The notes below the pieces were generated by a model, which had not been told where the DNA came from, ran no database searches, and was given only the letters and a program-made list of their open reading frames with translations. A stretch of DNA of 64,000 bases from Blepharisma stoltei (taxonomy: Eukaryota; Ciliophora; Heterotrichea; Heterotrichida; Blepharismidae): contig CAJZBQ010000046.1 of assembly GCA_914767885.1 (NCBI GenBank), positions 986,685 through 1,050,684 on the forward strand. Reading direction: 5' to 3'. Shown piece by piece: positions 21,490-31,066 of this stretch. Numbering within the stretch: the stretch's first letter is position 1; each line of letters begins with the position of its first letter. The translations under genes and the position numbers were made by a program.

Positions 21490-21939
21490 ACTCGTTATTT
21501 AAAAGATATATTAATATATATAATTCTAAATTATTTTATAAAAAAAGTTGGTAGCTGAATGTGTTTAGACTTATAAAAAAATATATAAGAAGTAACTAAT
21601 GAGATTCAAAGCAGTTTTGGTGCTTAGGTAACTTTTTTTTAGATCTTGAATTTTTCTATCAACATTTTGCACTGTCAACTGGTGAATAAATGGAATTTTT
21701 CTAACTCAGAAAAATAAATTAAATTTGAAATTTAAACAAATGTCTTTATATCCTTAATTTTGACAGGATAATAAGATTCAAATTTTTTAAAAAAAGAGAA
21801 AATTTATAAAAAATAAATCCATTCGCCAAAATATAAAAATTGACAAAAAAAGACCTTCAACTATTTAATTGTAAATTTTTAAATTATAAAAAACACAGCT
21901 TTAATTTACATAAGATTTGGTTTTCATAGCTATGTAAAA
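21490..21939. other. Intergenic, nothing recognised
   Basis: AT-rich 450 bp between two plus-strand genes, without repeats or ORFs that could be supported. Confidence 0.4.
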
Positions 21940-24900
21940 ATGGAAGCTTTTATGAGGCGTGCTCTCGAGCTTGCTCGGCACTCAAGCAGTCAAGGTGAAA
22001 TCCCAGTTGCCTGCGTTTTCGTTCACAATGGCCAAGCTCTCGCTGAAGCATGAAATATGACAAATGAAACAAAAAATGCCACAAAGCACTGCGAAATCGT
22101 TGCAATCGACGAGATTCTTAAAACCCATCCTCCTTCTATCCTTCAAGAATGCGAATTATACGTCACTTGTGAGCCTTGCATTATGTGTGCTTCTGCTTTA
22201 GAAATAATTGGGATAAAAAAAGTGTATTTTGGGTGCTATAATGAAAGGTTTGGAGGAAATGGGTCTATACTTTCAGTGCATGAAGGGTACTTATAAAGTA
22301 GGAAATATGAAAGTGTTGGAGGATTTTTTGCAGAAGAAGCAATTAAGATTTTTAAAGATTTTTATGAGAGAGGGAACCCTTAACTTATAATAGAGAAGCT
22401 CCCTGTCGGGATCAGAAAATCCATAATCCTTTTCATAACGCTCCATTTCGTCCGCTTCGCCAACAATCATCTCACAGTATTCAAAGTCTTACTCCTACCA
22501 GATATAGACTTACACATGCCCCCTGGTAGTCAGAAAGTTTTGATCACCGGGCCTTATGCCCATGGGGTTTGGCTATTATAGGAATTCGGAAAAAAAAAGT
22601 CTGGTCGCTAGCCGGCCAAGATGAAAATTCGTCATACAGGACGAAACGCCTGGTATTGAGCTGGGGAAGCTCACGATTGACAGGGAAGAACCACACTGGT
22701 ATTGTGGAGCCCATTCTAACTCCGAACTCCATCTTCCTCCGAAATAAAACCTTGACATGGATGTGAGCTTGCTGTCCACAACCCAGGTATTGTACTCAAC
22801 CAAACCCATTAATGAGCATCTGACTGAATGCATTGATATAGAAATTGCCCGAGGAGGCGCTATTTTGCGCCCATCCTCGGGAAATTTCTATATCAGAAAG
22901 GGTGTAAGGCAGGGAGGCAGGGAGGCAGCTCCTCACCGCTGTGCTTTAACTTTGTGCCGGATGAACTAGCAAAGAGAATTGAGAAGTCAAACCTAGGAAT
23001 CAGACTCAGGAAGAATGGACCGAGGATTGGACTGCAGACGACATTGTGTTGATAGCGAAGAGCCCTGAAGAGCTGCAGACACTATGCAACATCGGCAGCT
23101 TATGGGCATATGAGTTCTCCTTATCTATAAATATATCAAAGTCAGTTTGGGTGGACTTTAGGAAGAAGCAAACAGAACTAGCACTAACAATAGGAGGATT
23201 GAGGGTGGAAAGGGCTGACGGATTTAAATATTTAGGCAAAATTAAGGAGAAGAGGCCAGGGAAGAAGTCGGATCAGAAGATGTCACTGGAAAGAATGAAA
23301 TCGGCCTGTAGGATGGTGCAAGGACTACTTTCGGGATTAAAATCTCTGCCCATAGCCAAGAAAGCAGTCATCGCAGATGCCCATATAATCTCAACAGCGC
23401 TTTATGCTAACTCCCCCCCTCCGTGAGTGAACAAAACCATTAGAAAAATCGCTATTTTTTGCCCAAAAGCCCACCCTCCGTGAGTGAACAAAAATTTTTT
23501 TAATAGAAAAAATTTTTATTGAAAAAAATTTAGATATATAAATGATAATTAGTATAATGAAATCTAGAGCTAATTCTGTTTAATTTTAAACGAATTGCTT
23601 TTTTAAAACATAAATTTTATAAATTAAATTAATATTTGCTTTCCAATTTTTGCGAATTAGGATTTTTTTAAATTTCGAAACAAAAATATTTTTTATAAAA
23701 TTTATATGTAAATTTTTTTAAAAAAAAAAATTAGCCCCCCTCCGTGAGTGAACAAAATTTTTTGTTCACTCACGGAGGGGGGGAGTAAGGATTGCACACA
23801 GGAAGACTGGGATCAAAAGCTTTTGGACCTGATGGAAAGGGAGAGGATGAAAATTTGCCAGGACACTGCTGCACGCGCCAAGAGGGATCGCCCGAGAAAC
23901 TTCCTTAGAGGACCTAGGCTGGATAACGATCAAAAACCACTGACGGAATCGGACACTGAATTTCAGGAAGAGAATGCTGTGCTCCAACAGCGGGATCATT
24001 AAGGAAATAGTTGCTGCAAATTGCACAGAGAGTTTGCCGTGGGAAAAGAAATGCAAGCGTATCCTGAGAGAGCTTGGACTGGATGATAACTCAACAGAAG
24101 AGGATTTTGCCTTGTTGGACAGAGTGAACTGGGAGAAAACACTATCGAGTAAAATACTGATTTGCAACCTAAAAGAAGTCTCAAGTAGAATACAGACAGA
24201 AACAGAGAAGACGATTCGAGTTTGGAGATGACTGAAGGAAGGTTCTGAATGCACCGACATGCCAATATTTATGAAATATAACTCTGAAAAACAACTAGCA
24301 ATAGGTTCAATTCACAAACTAAGGGCTGGATTTAACTTTAGCAACCACAATGCGCACATGAGGCACCTTGCACTCACTGGTAAATGCGACACTTGCAGCA
24401 ATGAGGAGACTGAAGAACACATAATTGAAGACTGTCCTAGGTATGAATCTCTAAGAGCGAGATTGCTGGAAGACTTAGAAGGAGCATGCTTTCCATGGAG
24501 GGAATTCAGACTAGCAGAAGTGGTACTCTACAGTCACAACTTTGAGGCGAAATTGAAAAAATGAGGAGAAGCGATGGTGGGAGAACCGATAGCAAGGGTG
24601 ATGATGATGATGAACTCAACCAAACCATGTAAAAACTTGGCTGGATGCACATATTGAACGCCAAAATTCCCTTTCACAAGGTCCCAGGGTCTCCCGAGTT
24701 ACAGGTATAGCTTTTTGCCTTAAGTGGCGCGGTATGGGCGCCACTTCGGCAAGCTCCTTCTTCCAGTTGGCCGAGCCAACTCAGGTTGGTTCGACCAACT
24801 GGAGAATTGACAAGTGAGGCCTTTTGGGGAGACTTGCCAATTCTAGTTGGCTCGGCCAACTGGAAGAAGGAGCTTGCCGAAGTGGCGCCCGTACCGCGCC

Positions 24901-25022
24901 ACTCAAGGCAAAAAAAGCATATTAGGACTTTCCTCGCCATTTTTATGTATGAGAGAGGGAACCCAAATGGTAAGGAATATGCAGCACCTCCTGAAAAAAG
25001 GCACAGACCAGTTGCAGAATAA
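21940..25022 (+). CDS. ADAT2: tRNA-specific adenosine deaminase subunit ADAT2/Tad2, split by a 2.6-kb retrotransposon
   Basis: The model is join(21940..22286,22302..22379,24965..25022), 483 nt, 160 residues. It is the catalytic subunit that makes inosine at tRNA position 34. The zinc site is H50-C-E with catalytic Glu52 and C80-x2-C83 (P-C-I-M-C). The usual HAE is HCE here. W38 is TGA. A 15-nt intron (GTACTTATAAAGTAG) joins H-E-G to K-Y-E-S-V-G-G-F. The retrotransposon sits in the last exon between 17-bp copies of TATGAGAGAGGGAACCC. Removing it turns a premature F-Y-E-R-G-N-P stop into the longer tail [12 protein letters not shown], which resembles the animal ADAT2 end. Without removal the protein would lack only 18 residues. 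Confidence 0.93.
23410..23787. mobile_element. MITE family 1 nested in the retrotransposon (378 bp)
   Basis: TA at 23408 and 23786. It is near-identical to the copy at 8613. Removal joins T-A-L-Y-A to K-D-C-T-Q-E-D-W in the retrotransposon frame, so it inserted after the retrotransposon. Confidence 0.88.
24708..24921. mobile_element. Palindromic element, family 4 (214 bp)
   Basis: Near-perfect inverted arms of about 85 bp: TATAGCTTTTTGCC and AGTGGCGCGGT at the left, complementary at the right. A short central loop separates them. The arms are far richer in G+C than the surroundings. A relative with the same plan is at 57505-57738. Confidence 0.8.
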
Positions 25023-25253
25023 TGATTTTTAATAAATAATATGAAGAGGAATAAGTTTAAGCGGCACTTAATTAAAGAATATTAATTAGAAAATAAAGTT
25101 TTCTTTTTTAAAGAGGTAAACTGTAGTCTCCATATTTCTATCATAAAAATGATTATAATAAATAATTGAATGATATTTTAATAATTGTCTTATTACTTTA
25201 AAGTTTTAGATACTAATGAAGGTATATTTAAAGAGGCGAAAGGATAAATTCTC

Positions 25254-25373
25254 GTTGTCGGCCATACTATGCCTAACGCACCAGATCCCATCCGAACTCT
25301 GAAGTTAAGCGGCATAAGGCGAGGTTAGTACTTGGGTGGGGGACCGCCAGGGAAGCCCTCGTGCTGACAGCTA
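25254..25373 (+). rRNA. 5S rRNA: 5S ribosomal RNA
   Basis: About 120 nt matching eukaryotic 5S. The 5' GTTGTCGGCCATAC pairs with the 3' GTGCTGACAGC end in helix I. The loop A/internal control region contains CCAGATCCCATCCGAACT, GAAGTTAAGC and GGTTAGTACTTGGGTGGG. A T-rich run (TCTTTTTCTTT) just downstream fits an RNA polymerase III terminator. It is a single copy here and not in an array. Exact ends are set by comparison with known ciliate 5S and may be off by one or two bases. Confidence 0.96.
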
Positions 25374-25619
25374 ATCTTTTTCTTTCTCAAATTCTTTTTA
25401 ACTTTAAATAATCAATCTCTTTTAGCAGTCATACTATACCTGTTCATATCCTTTCCTATTTTCTAAAAATTTATTTTTAAAAATTCAAAATAAAATTTTC
25501 TTATTCATTAATCAATTTTTTAAATCTATCTTATCTCTTTTCCAAAATTATAAGTTTTATGCTTAATGATCGTTATAATTTTACTTTCTATTTAATTTAA
25601 ATTCATAAATCAAGTAAAA

Positions 25620-27812
25620 ATGGAAGATGGAATATCTGGCTTGCTTCTTACAGTAATAACAAACACAATTGTTTTTTCTATATGCCTTCTCTTTTTCTTA
25701 CTATATCGATCTCTACGCTCAAAGCCTCTATTTTCTTCAGAAAGGGTTTCAGGCCCACCCTTTCCCGAAGGTCATATATCAATACTAGAAGCGATACATA
25801 TAATAATTTATCATAAATAAGAACCGCTTTTAGGTTGAAAAACAAGAAATTTTTTATAGAAGCTTTTTCTTGGGCCATTCATGGTATTTTACTATAAGCT
25901 TTATTACACCTCTGATCATGAATTATCAATATACTGCAAAATGGACGGAGCTTTATATCTAGCATTAATCAGAAGAGTGGGGTATCTGCTCTTCATTTTT
26001 TCAGTCATTGGAATTATTGGGCTTATTCCAATTTATATGACTGGAAAGAAGAAAATTTCTTCAAATCAAGGAGATATTTCATATTATTCAATAGCGCATG
26101 TAAGTGGGTATGATACAGAAATGATTTTACCTGGGGTTTGTGCTCTTTTATTTTCAGTTGGATCTTATATTTTAGCATATTCTTTTTTCAAGCTTACCAA
26201 AACAAGAGAGATGTCTTTGACAGTAAATTTTATATAGCCTGAAGCCAGCAAAGAATTATATGTAAAATCTAGCACTATCCAGATTTCTAATGTCCCAAAA
26301 AGGATTTCGCCATTTAAACTGAATGGGATTATTTACAATCATATTCATACCAGATATCCTGACGAAATTTTATCAGTGAATGTAGTACCAAATTTATCTA
26401 AATTATTTTCATTGTGTCAAGAACAACAAAAATTAGAAAAAATAATAAGCCGATATAAGGTAATAGCAAGAGAGTAAACTTTATATAGAAATAACCAAAG
26501 ACCAAAAATAAGGGCCAGCTGATTTTCTAGCAAAATTGACGCGATAATGCATTATGAGAGAAAAAAACAAGAAATTGAGGATTTAATTGAAATCGAAAAA
26601 TATAAAGAAATTGATTCAAATTTAGGATATGGATTTATCGTTTGTAAAAATCCTGAATCTGCAGAGCTGCTATTAGAAAATTTTTCTCCAAGTATTGATT
26701 TAGGCATCGAGATGAATAAATGGAAATTTGAGCCAGCGCCCTACAACTCAGATATTATATGAGAAAACATCGGTGTCAGCAAATTTTATTCAAATTTAAA
26801 AAAATGAATTGCCAATTTTTCATTTATTTTAATTTTTTTGATTTTATTGACACCTCTTACTTTAGCAGGGCTGGCTTCAACAATTATAGAAAAAGTTGAA
26901 TTTATTACTGGAATTAAGGCTTTGATCTCTTTTTCGCTGCCTTCAATTGCACTAAGCTTGTTTCAATCTTTAATCATCCCATTTGCTGTAGGAATTTTAG
27001 TCAGACAAGAGTTGCATTTATTGTTTTCAGAATCAATAGCAAGCTCTATATGGAAATTCTTGATCTTTGTAATCACCAACTTAATTATATTCCCATTACT
27101 AGGAGCAGTCACTTTAAGCATGGCTTTTGTAACTTTATCTAAAGTAGAAATTTTGGAATGGAATATAAGATTCGCTAAGAATATTATTTCTGTAGGAGAA
27201 TTTTTTGTAAGTTTTGTGATTTCTATGAGTTTTGTATCAAATTTGCTTGATTTATTAGCAGTCCCTACACTTTTGACTACAAAATATAACGAATGAAAAG
27301 CAGTTACTCCAGAAGAAGAAAAAGAAGCTGCCAGAGCACCGAAGTTTGATTTTGGGCTAGAATATTCTAAAATGCTGGGCGTTTTTACTGTAACTTTGAT
27401 GTTTTCTATTACAATGCCTCTGATTTTACCATTCGGCTGCCTATATATTTTTATAAAATACTGGGTAGATAAATACAATTTATTATTTGTATATAGAGTT
27501 GAAATGACTTGTATAGGAAAAGCACAGGAAGCGATTTTGATGTTTATCATGATAGCGATTGGGCTATTTCAGCTAGTGAATTCTGGGGTTTTTATGGTAA
27601 GTGGCGAAAACTGATTTTCTTATTTTGGGTGGTGCTTTGCTGTAATTTCAATGATAACTTTTTTAGCTTGTTTTTTTGTAGATGCAAAAATACTGGAATT
27701 TTTGAATAGAAAAAGAGGAAAGGAAGAAGAATCCCTTCTTTTTTATGATTTGACAGGAGATATCAACACACTTTATAAGCATCCTTGTGAAGCAATTGTA
27801 AGACATTTATAA
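25620..27812 (+). CDS. TMEM63/CSC1/OSCA-family osmosensitive cation channel
   Basis: The model is join(25620..25787,25859..25882,25899..26222,26238..26473,26489..27812), 2,076 nt, 691 residues. An N-terminal membrane span is followed by S-W-A-I-H...D-G-A-L-Y-L, the conserved W...GxDAxxYL region, a cytosolic RRM-like domain, and E-P-A-P-Y-N-S-D-I-I-W-E-N. Then comes the multi-span pore region with P-K-F-D-F-G-L-E-Y and the K-Y-W-V-D-K-Y-N-L-L signature. The family forms mechanically gated, calcium-permeable channels. Introns at 26223 and 26474 are 15 nt and keep frame. A 71-bp TA-bounded insert is removed at 25788. At 25883-25898 sixteen bases must go, although the visible GT-AG is 15 nt. Confidence 0.9.
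25788..25858. other. 71-bp TA-bounded insert, TAGAAGC repeats
   Basis: TAGAAGC occurs at 25786 and 25857. Removal gives S-I-L-E-A-F-S-W-A-I-H, matching the conserved Trp of TMEM63 proteins. The insert has stops in the gene frame. Confidence 0.75.
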
Positions 27813-27912
27813 TAAATAATTTAAAATTCGTAAAGCTTTTTTATTTTTTTGAGAGCTGAGAAAAATGCATTAAACAGAAAAATAAAACACCAAAACTTAA
27901 ATATAAAACAAA

Positions 27913-28764
27913 ATGGCAGAAACGGTACAAAAAGGCATGACAATAGATTTTTTACGTGAAGTAACTGAAAAAGTAAATAAGTTAAAAACACTCAGCAACA
28001 TCAAAGGGATTTCTGACTTAGAAATAAAAGTCAAGCAAATCTCTGAAAACAAAAAATCCAGCATCACCTTATCAGATATTGACAATCACGAGACAGAGCA
28101 TCGAGACGATTCCAATTACGAGATTTATCCTACAGACGAGCTCTCCAAAACTCTCCGAAGATCAGCCACCAAAAACTCTTTAGAAATTAGTTTAAGCAGC
28201 TCTAATAGTTCAAAATCTTCTAGCGACCGCAGCATAAAACAAAAAAATAAATATATTTGTGGAGCAGTCAAGCAGCAGCTAAAACAACTAAAGCAAAAAA
28301 CAGCAGAAAGCTTAAAATATATTAATAAAAGCAGCAAAGAAGCAGAAAACTATAAGTCTCAAGTCAGTGAGATGAAAAAATCAATACATGAGCTGCTTGA
28401 AGAAGCAAGCCAAACTAAGGAACACATCAGCAGCATGAGAGGCCACTTTGAAAGTGTTATTGACAGCATTAAAGGAGAAGAAAATAGCCCTTTCGCCAAA
28501 GATGAATGTGTAGAATTTGACGTCAGCGCTATCAAAGGAAGCGTTTATGAGCCAAGCGTATCAGAACAAATTAAACAGCTTCAGCAAAAAGCAAGCCACA
28601 TACAAAGCAGACTGTTAACTAGGGAAAGCGAAGTCATGCAGAGATGTGAAGAAAATTTAGAATTAAAAGCTTTGATAGAAAAATTAAATAACGCGCTGGA
28701 CGAGAAGACTGTAAAAGTGGAAAAAGAAGAAAAAACCATTGGATGCCAATGCGAAGTTTTTTAA
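27913..28764 (+). CDS. Coiled-coil protein, function unknown
   Basis: 283 residues, no intron, insert or UGA. An N-terminal region with Ser-rich linkers (S-L-S-S-S-N-S-S-K-S-S-S) precedes two long heptad stretches (about 115-180 and 215-275). The protein ends in C-Q-C-E-V-F. No motor, kinase or membrane motif is seen. It starts 100 bp after the TMEM63 stop and converges on the kelch gene, leaving 47 bp between the stops. It is likely structural or cytoskeletal, but this is only inferred from the coiled coil. Confidence 0.8.
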   Translation: MAETVQKGMTIDFLREVTEKVNKLKTLSNIKGISDLEIKVKQISENKKSSITLSDIDNHETEHRDDSNYEIYPTDELSKTLRRSATKNSLEISLSSSNSSKSSSDRSIKQKNKYICGAVKQQLKQLKQKTAESLKYINKSSKEAENYKSQVSEMKKSIHELLEEASQTKEHISSMRGHFESVIDSIKGEENSPFAKDECVEFDVSAIKGSVYEPSVSEQIKQLQQKASHIQSRLLTRESEVMQRCEENLELKALIEKLNNALDEKTVKVEKEEKTIGCQCEVF

Positions 28765-28811
28765 TTCTGCAGTGGCATAATTAATTTGAAATTTATAAGG
28801 ATTTTTACATT

Positions 28812-30149
28812 TTATATAGAAATTATTTTCCATGATTTTGTTCGGAAATTGTACTCATAACCGTTCCTGACTCCTAAAATCAAAAATCTGTCATCCCGCT
28901 TCAGAGCTTCGCATGTAAAAGTGTCAGCGAATTCAATTTTATCAAGCTCTGCAATCATTTCTTTGCTGATGTCCATCATCCACATTTTGTTTTTAATTTC
29001 GCCACTTGAGCCTCCAATTATATAAATATTTCCGTCATTGATGGGAAATAGCCCAGGCTTGGACAGTGGGATTGAGATTTTTAAAGAAATTAAAATTCAT
29101 TGGTTTCCGCTGTATAATTCAATAGAATTTTCACCTACACCTCCACAGACCACAATTTTAGTCCCAGACACAGTAGCACTGTGTCCGTATCTTCCAATAT
29201 TTAAGTCTTCAATTTTTTCCCAGTTTCCATCAGAAAAAACTTCGCATTCTTTCATTGGAACCCTTTGTTTTCCGCCAATTACAAAAATTTCGTCATTTAA
29301 GCACACAGATGCATGGTTCATTCTTGGAAAGCTCATTTCCCTTAGTTTTGTAAATTTTTCTGAAGAAAGGGAGACTTGGATAACAGATTTTGGCCTCTTT
29401 GAGCCCCCAGTTATAATTATGTCTCCTGTCGATAGCACTGAAGCTCGGCTATTCATATCATATAAAGGATGATTCAGTCTTTTCACTGCAAGCGTCCTTG
29501 TGTTCACTGCTTTTAAGAATCCTTCCCAAACTCTAACAACGTATTGGTCAAAAATATTTAGATCGTTTCCCTCAATTGTGTCTACTCCAAATAAATCAGG
29601 AGGCTCAACTTCTTCTAGTTCTTGGAGTTTTATGATATTAGAAGAACTATTATGGTTGATTTGGTAGATTTGTGGGAGATCAAAGAAGGAATCATGCTTT
29701 AAAGAAGGGGAAGAAGGCTTGGTAGGGCTTTTCATAAAAGCAAGAGTCTTAGGAGACTGAGTGTTTACTTCATAAAGGTGAGAGTTGTTGAGACTGTCAG
29801 GTTTTCTCTCAATCCGAGAGTTGTTGAGACTGTCAGGTTTTCGCCTTGGGCTAAGCTGGAATGAAGGCTGCTTAGCAATGACTATTGAAATTTCGATTTC
29901 TAAGGTTTTAGGATTTAAAGCGATAGCTTCAATGTATTCTTGTTGACAGGTGATTGGAATTATGCCTTCTTCTCGGTGATTGTAAGAAATAATGATATCA
30001 CCATCTGGGAAAAAGGACATAACTTGGGATTTTAATTCTTCATAGGTTTTTGGAGCTTTTATGAAGGTTCTTTTTTCGTTTTGGTCTAAAAATGCGATTT
30101 TACATTTTGTAAAATTGATTTTTTTGCCTTTGGAGTTGCTGGATCCCAT
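28812..30149 (-). CDS. PB1-like / kelch-repeat protein, probably N-myristoylated
   Basis: 445 residues. It opens M-G-S-S-N-S-K-G-K-K, a good N-myristoylation site followed by basic residues. Residues about 14-95 look like a PB1 or ubiquitin-like fold (K-C-K-I-A-F-L-D, F-F-P-D-G-D-I-I-I-S-Y). A Ser/Pro-rich linker has a duplicated R-K-P-D-S-L-N-N-S. From about 235 there are kelch blades with the double-Gly signatures I-I-T-G-G, F-V-I-G-G, V-V-C-G-G and I-Y-I-I-G-G. The frame passes a TGA at N-Q-W near 29097; stopping there would lose the last blade. Kelch proteins act as protein-binding platforms. Partner unknown. Confidence 0.85.
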
Positions 30150-30210
30150 TTATATATAATTTAAATATTTCCATATAGGCTATCATATTTATTAAAAAAA
30201 TCATATTTAC

Positions 30211-30764
30211 TTATTTTTTACCCAGCAATAGATCTGGAAGCTCCTTCATAATATAGCCACAGATCTCTGGGTCTTTTATTTTTACTAAAGCCCTCAACTT
30301 GTTTTTGAATACTCCACCTTCTTCAGAAACTCTTGAAAACAGTTTTGCAGTATTAACCAAAGCTTCCAGCATATTATAATTTTTGCTTTTTAAAGTTTCT
30401 GATAAATTTCTGCTTGGAATTATTTTAATAAGGTATTCTCTATTTTTCAATATAACCCTAACATAAAATATAATAAACTTCCATAAATTTATTATGAATT
30501 TATATACTCCAGCGGTCGACAGCTTTTATAAGTATTGAAGACTAGATCAAGCAGGGAGTGGCATTCGTTTTCATAGAACTTTTCAACGTCAATTGATCTG
30601 GTTCCCTCAAGAATATCATCAATTTCTTCAAATCTTTCTTCCCTAAGACACCTATATATTGCTCTCCTGACTTTCCAATTCAAGCATTTTTTCTTTTGGG
30701 GAGGAAAAACCGTGACTTTTTTTCCTTGAAGATTTTCTTCGAGACTTTCTTGAAGAATATTCAT
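30211..30764 (-). CDS. Small hypothetical protein, split by a 50-bp insert
   Basis: The model is complement(join(30211..30452,30503..30764)), 504 nt, 167 residues. The two parts join as R-P-L-E-Y-I-L-K-N-R-E-Y-L-I-K. Without removal the first part ends at L-E-Y-I-N-S and the second has no ATG. Both halves are basic and helical. The second half (L-V-N-T-A-K-L-F, I-K-D-P-E-I-C-G-Y) could be an alpha-helical repeat. Two separate small genes are the alternative, but the TATA-bounded join with exact frame favours one. No family was recognised. Confidence 0.6.
30453..30502. other. 50-bp TA-bounded insert
   Basis: TATA runs at both ends. It contains stop codons, and removal keeps frame. It is among the shortest inserts in the window. 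Confidence 0.6.
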
Positions 30765-31066
30765 TTTGGATTTATTTAATGGTTTTAATTAAAAGGGGCC
30801 TTATAAATTTATTATGATTTTATTCAAGTATATTGTTTGACTTGCTCTGTTGTAGCATCTATATTCGTTTTTCTGCTAAAAAGGATTTTAGTATTATCCA
30901 TGATAGTCCAGTACAGTATATTATTGCAATTTTTGGGGGTTATAAACTTTTTTTTATAATAAAATGCTTAACCTTTATGGCTTATTAATTGTTTTTAGTA
31001 TGGATCTAGATAAATATCCATAAACTTTTAAAGCATCTCATAAAAATAATTATAGTTAAACATTAA
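30765..31066. other. Intergenic, nothing recognised
   Basis: About 300 bp of AT-rich sequence between two minus-strand genes. Confidence 0.4.

Larger units (their letters stand above)
22380..24964 (+). mobile_element. Degenerate non-LTR retrotransposon inserted in ADAT2
   Basis: Bounded by a 17-bp target duplication (22363-22379, 24948-24964). Its start (AGAGAAGCTCCCTGT near 22391) is shared with the retroposons at 38176 and 46476. Reverse-transcriptase pieces are G-V-R-Q-G-G near 22900 and [11 protein letters not shown] near 23035, the latter standing for the YADD catalytic box. A C-terminal zinc knuckle follows (C-D-T-C-x5-E-x3-H-x4-D-C-P near 24390), as in R2- or jockey-like elements. Several frameshifts and stops, even with UGA=Trp, make it inactive. 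Removing the MITE at 23410-23787 restores its frame locally. A palindromic element lies in its 3' part. Confidence 0.85.

Noticed and set aside
23766-24260. Minus-strand ORF of 164 residues
   Set aside because: Antisense of the degenerate retrotransposon, beginning in the MITE terminus. No coding support.
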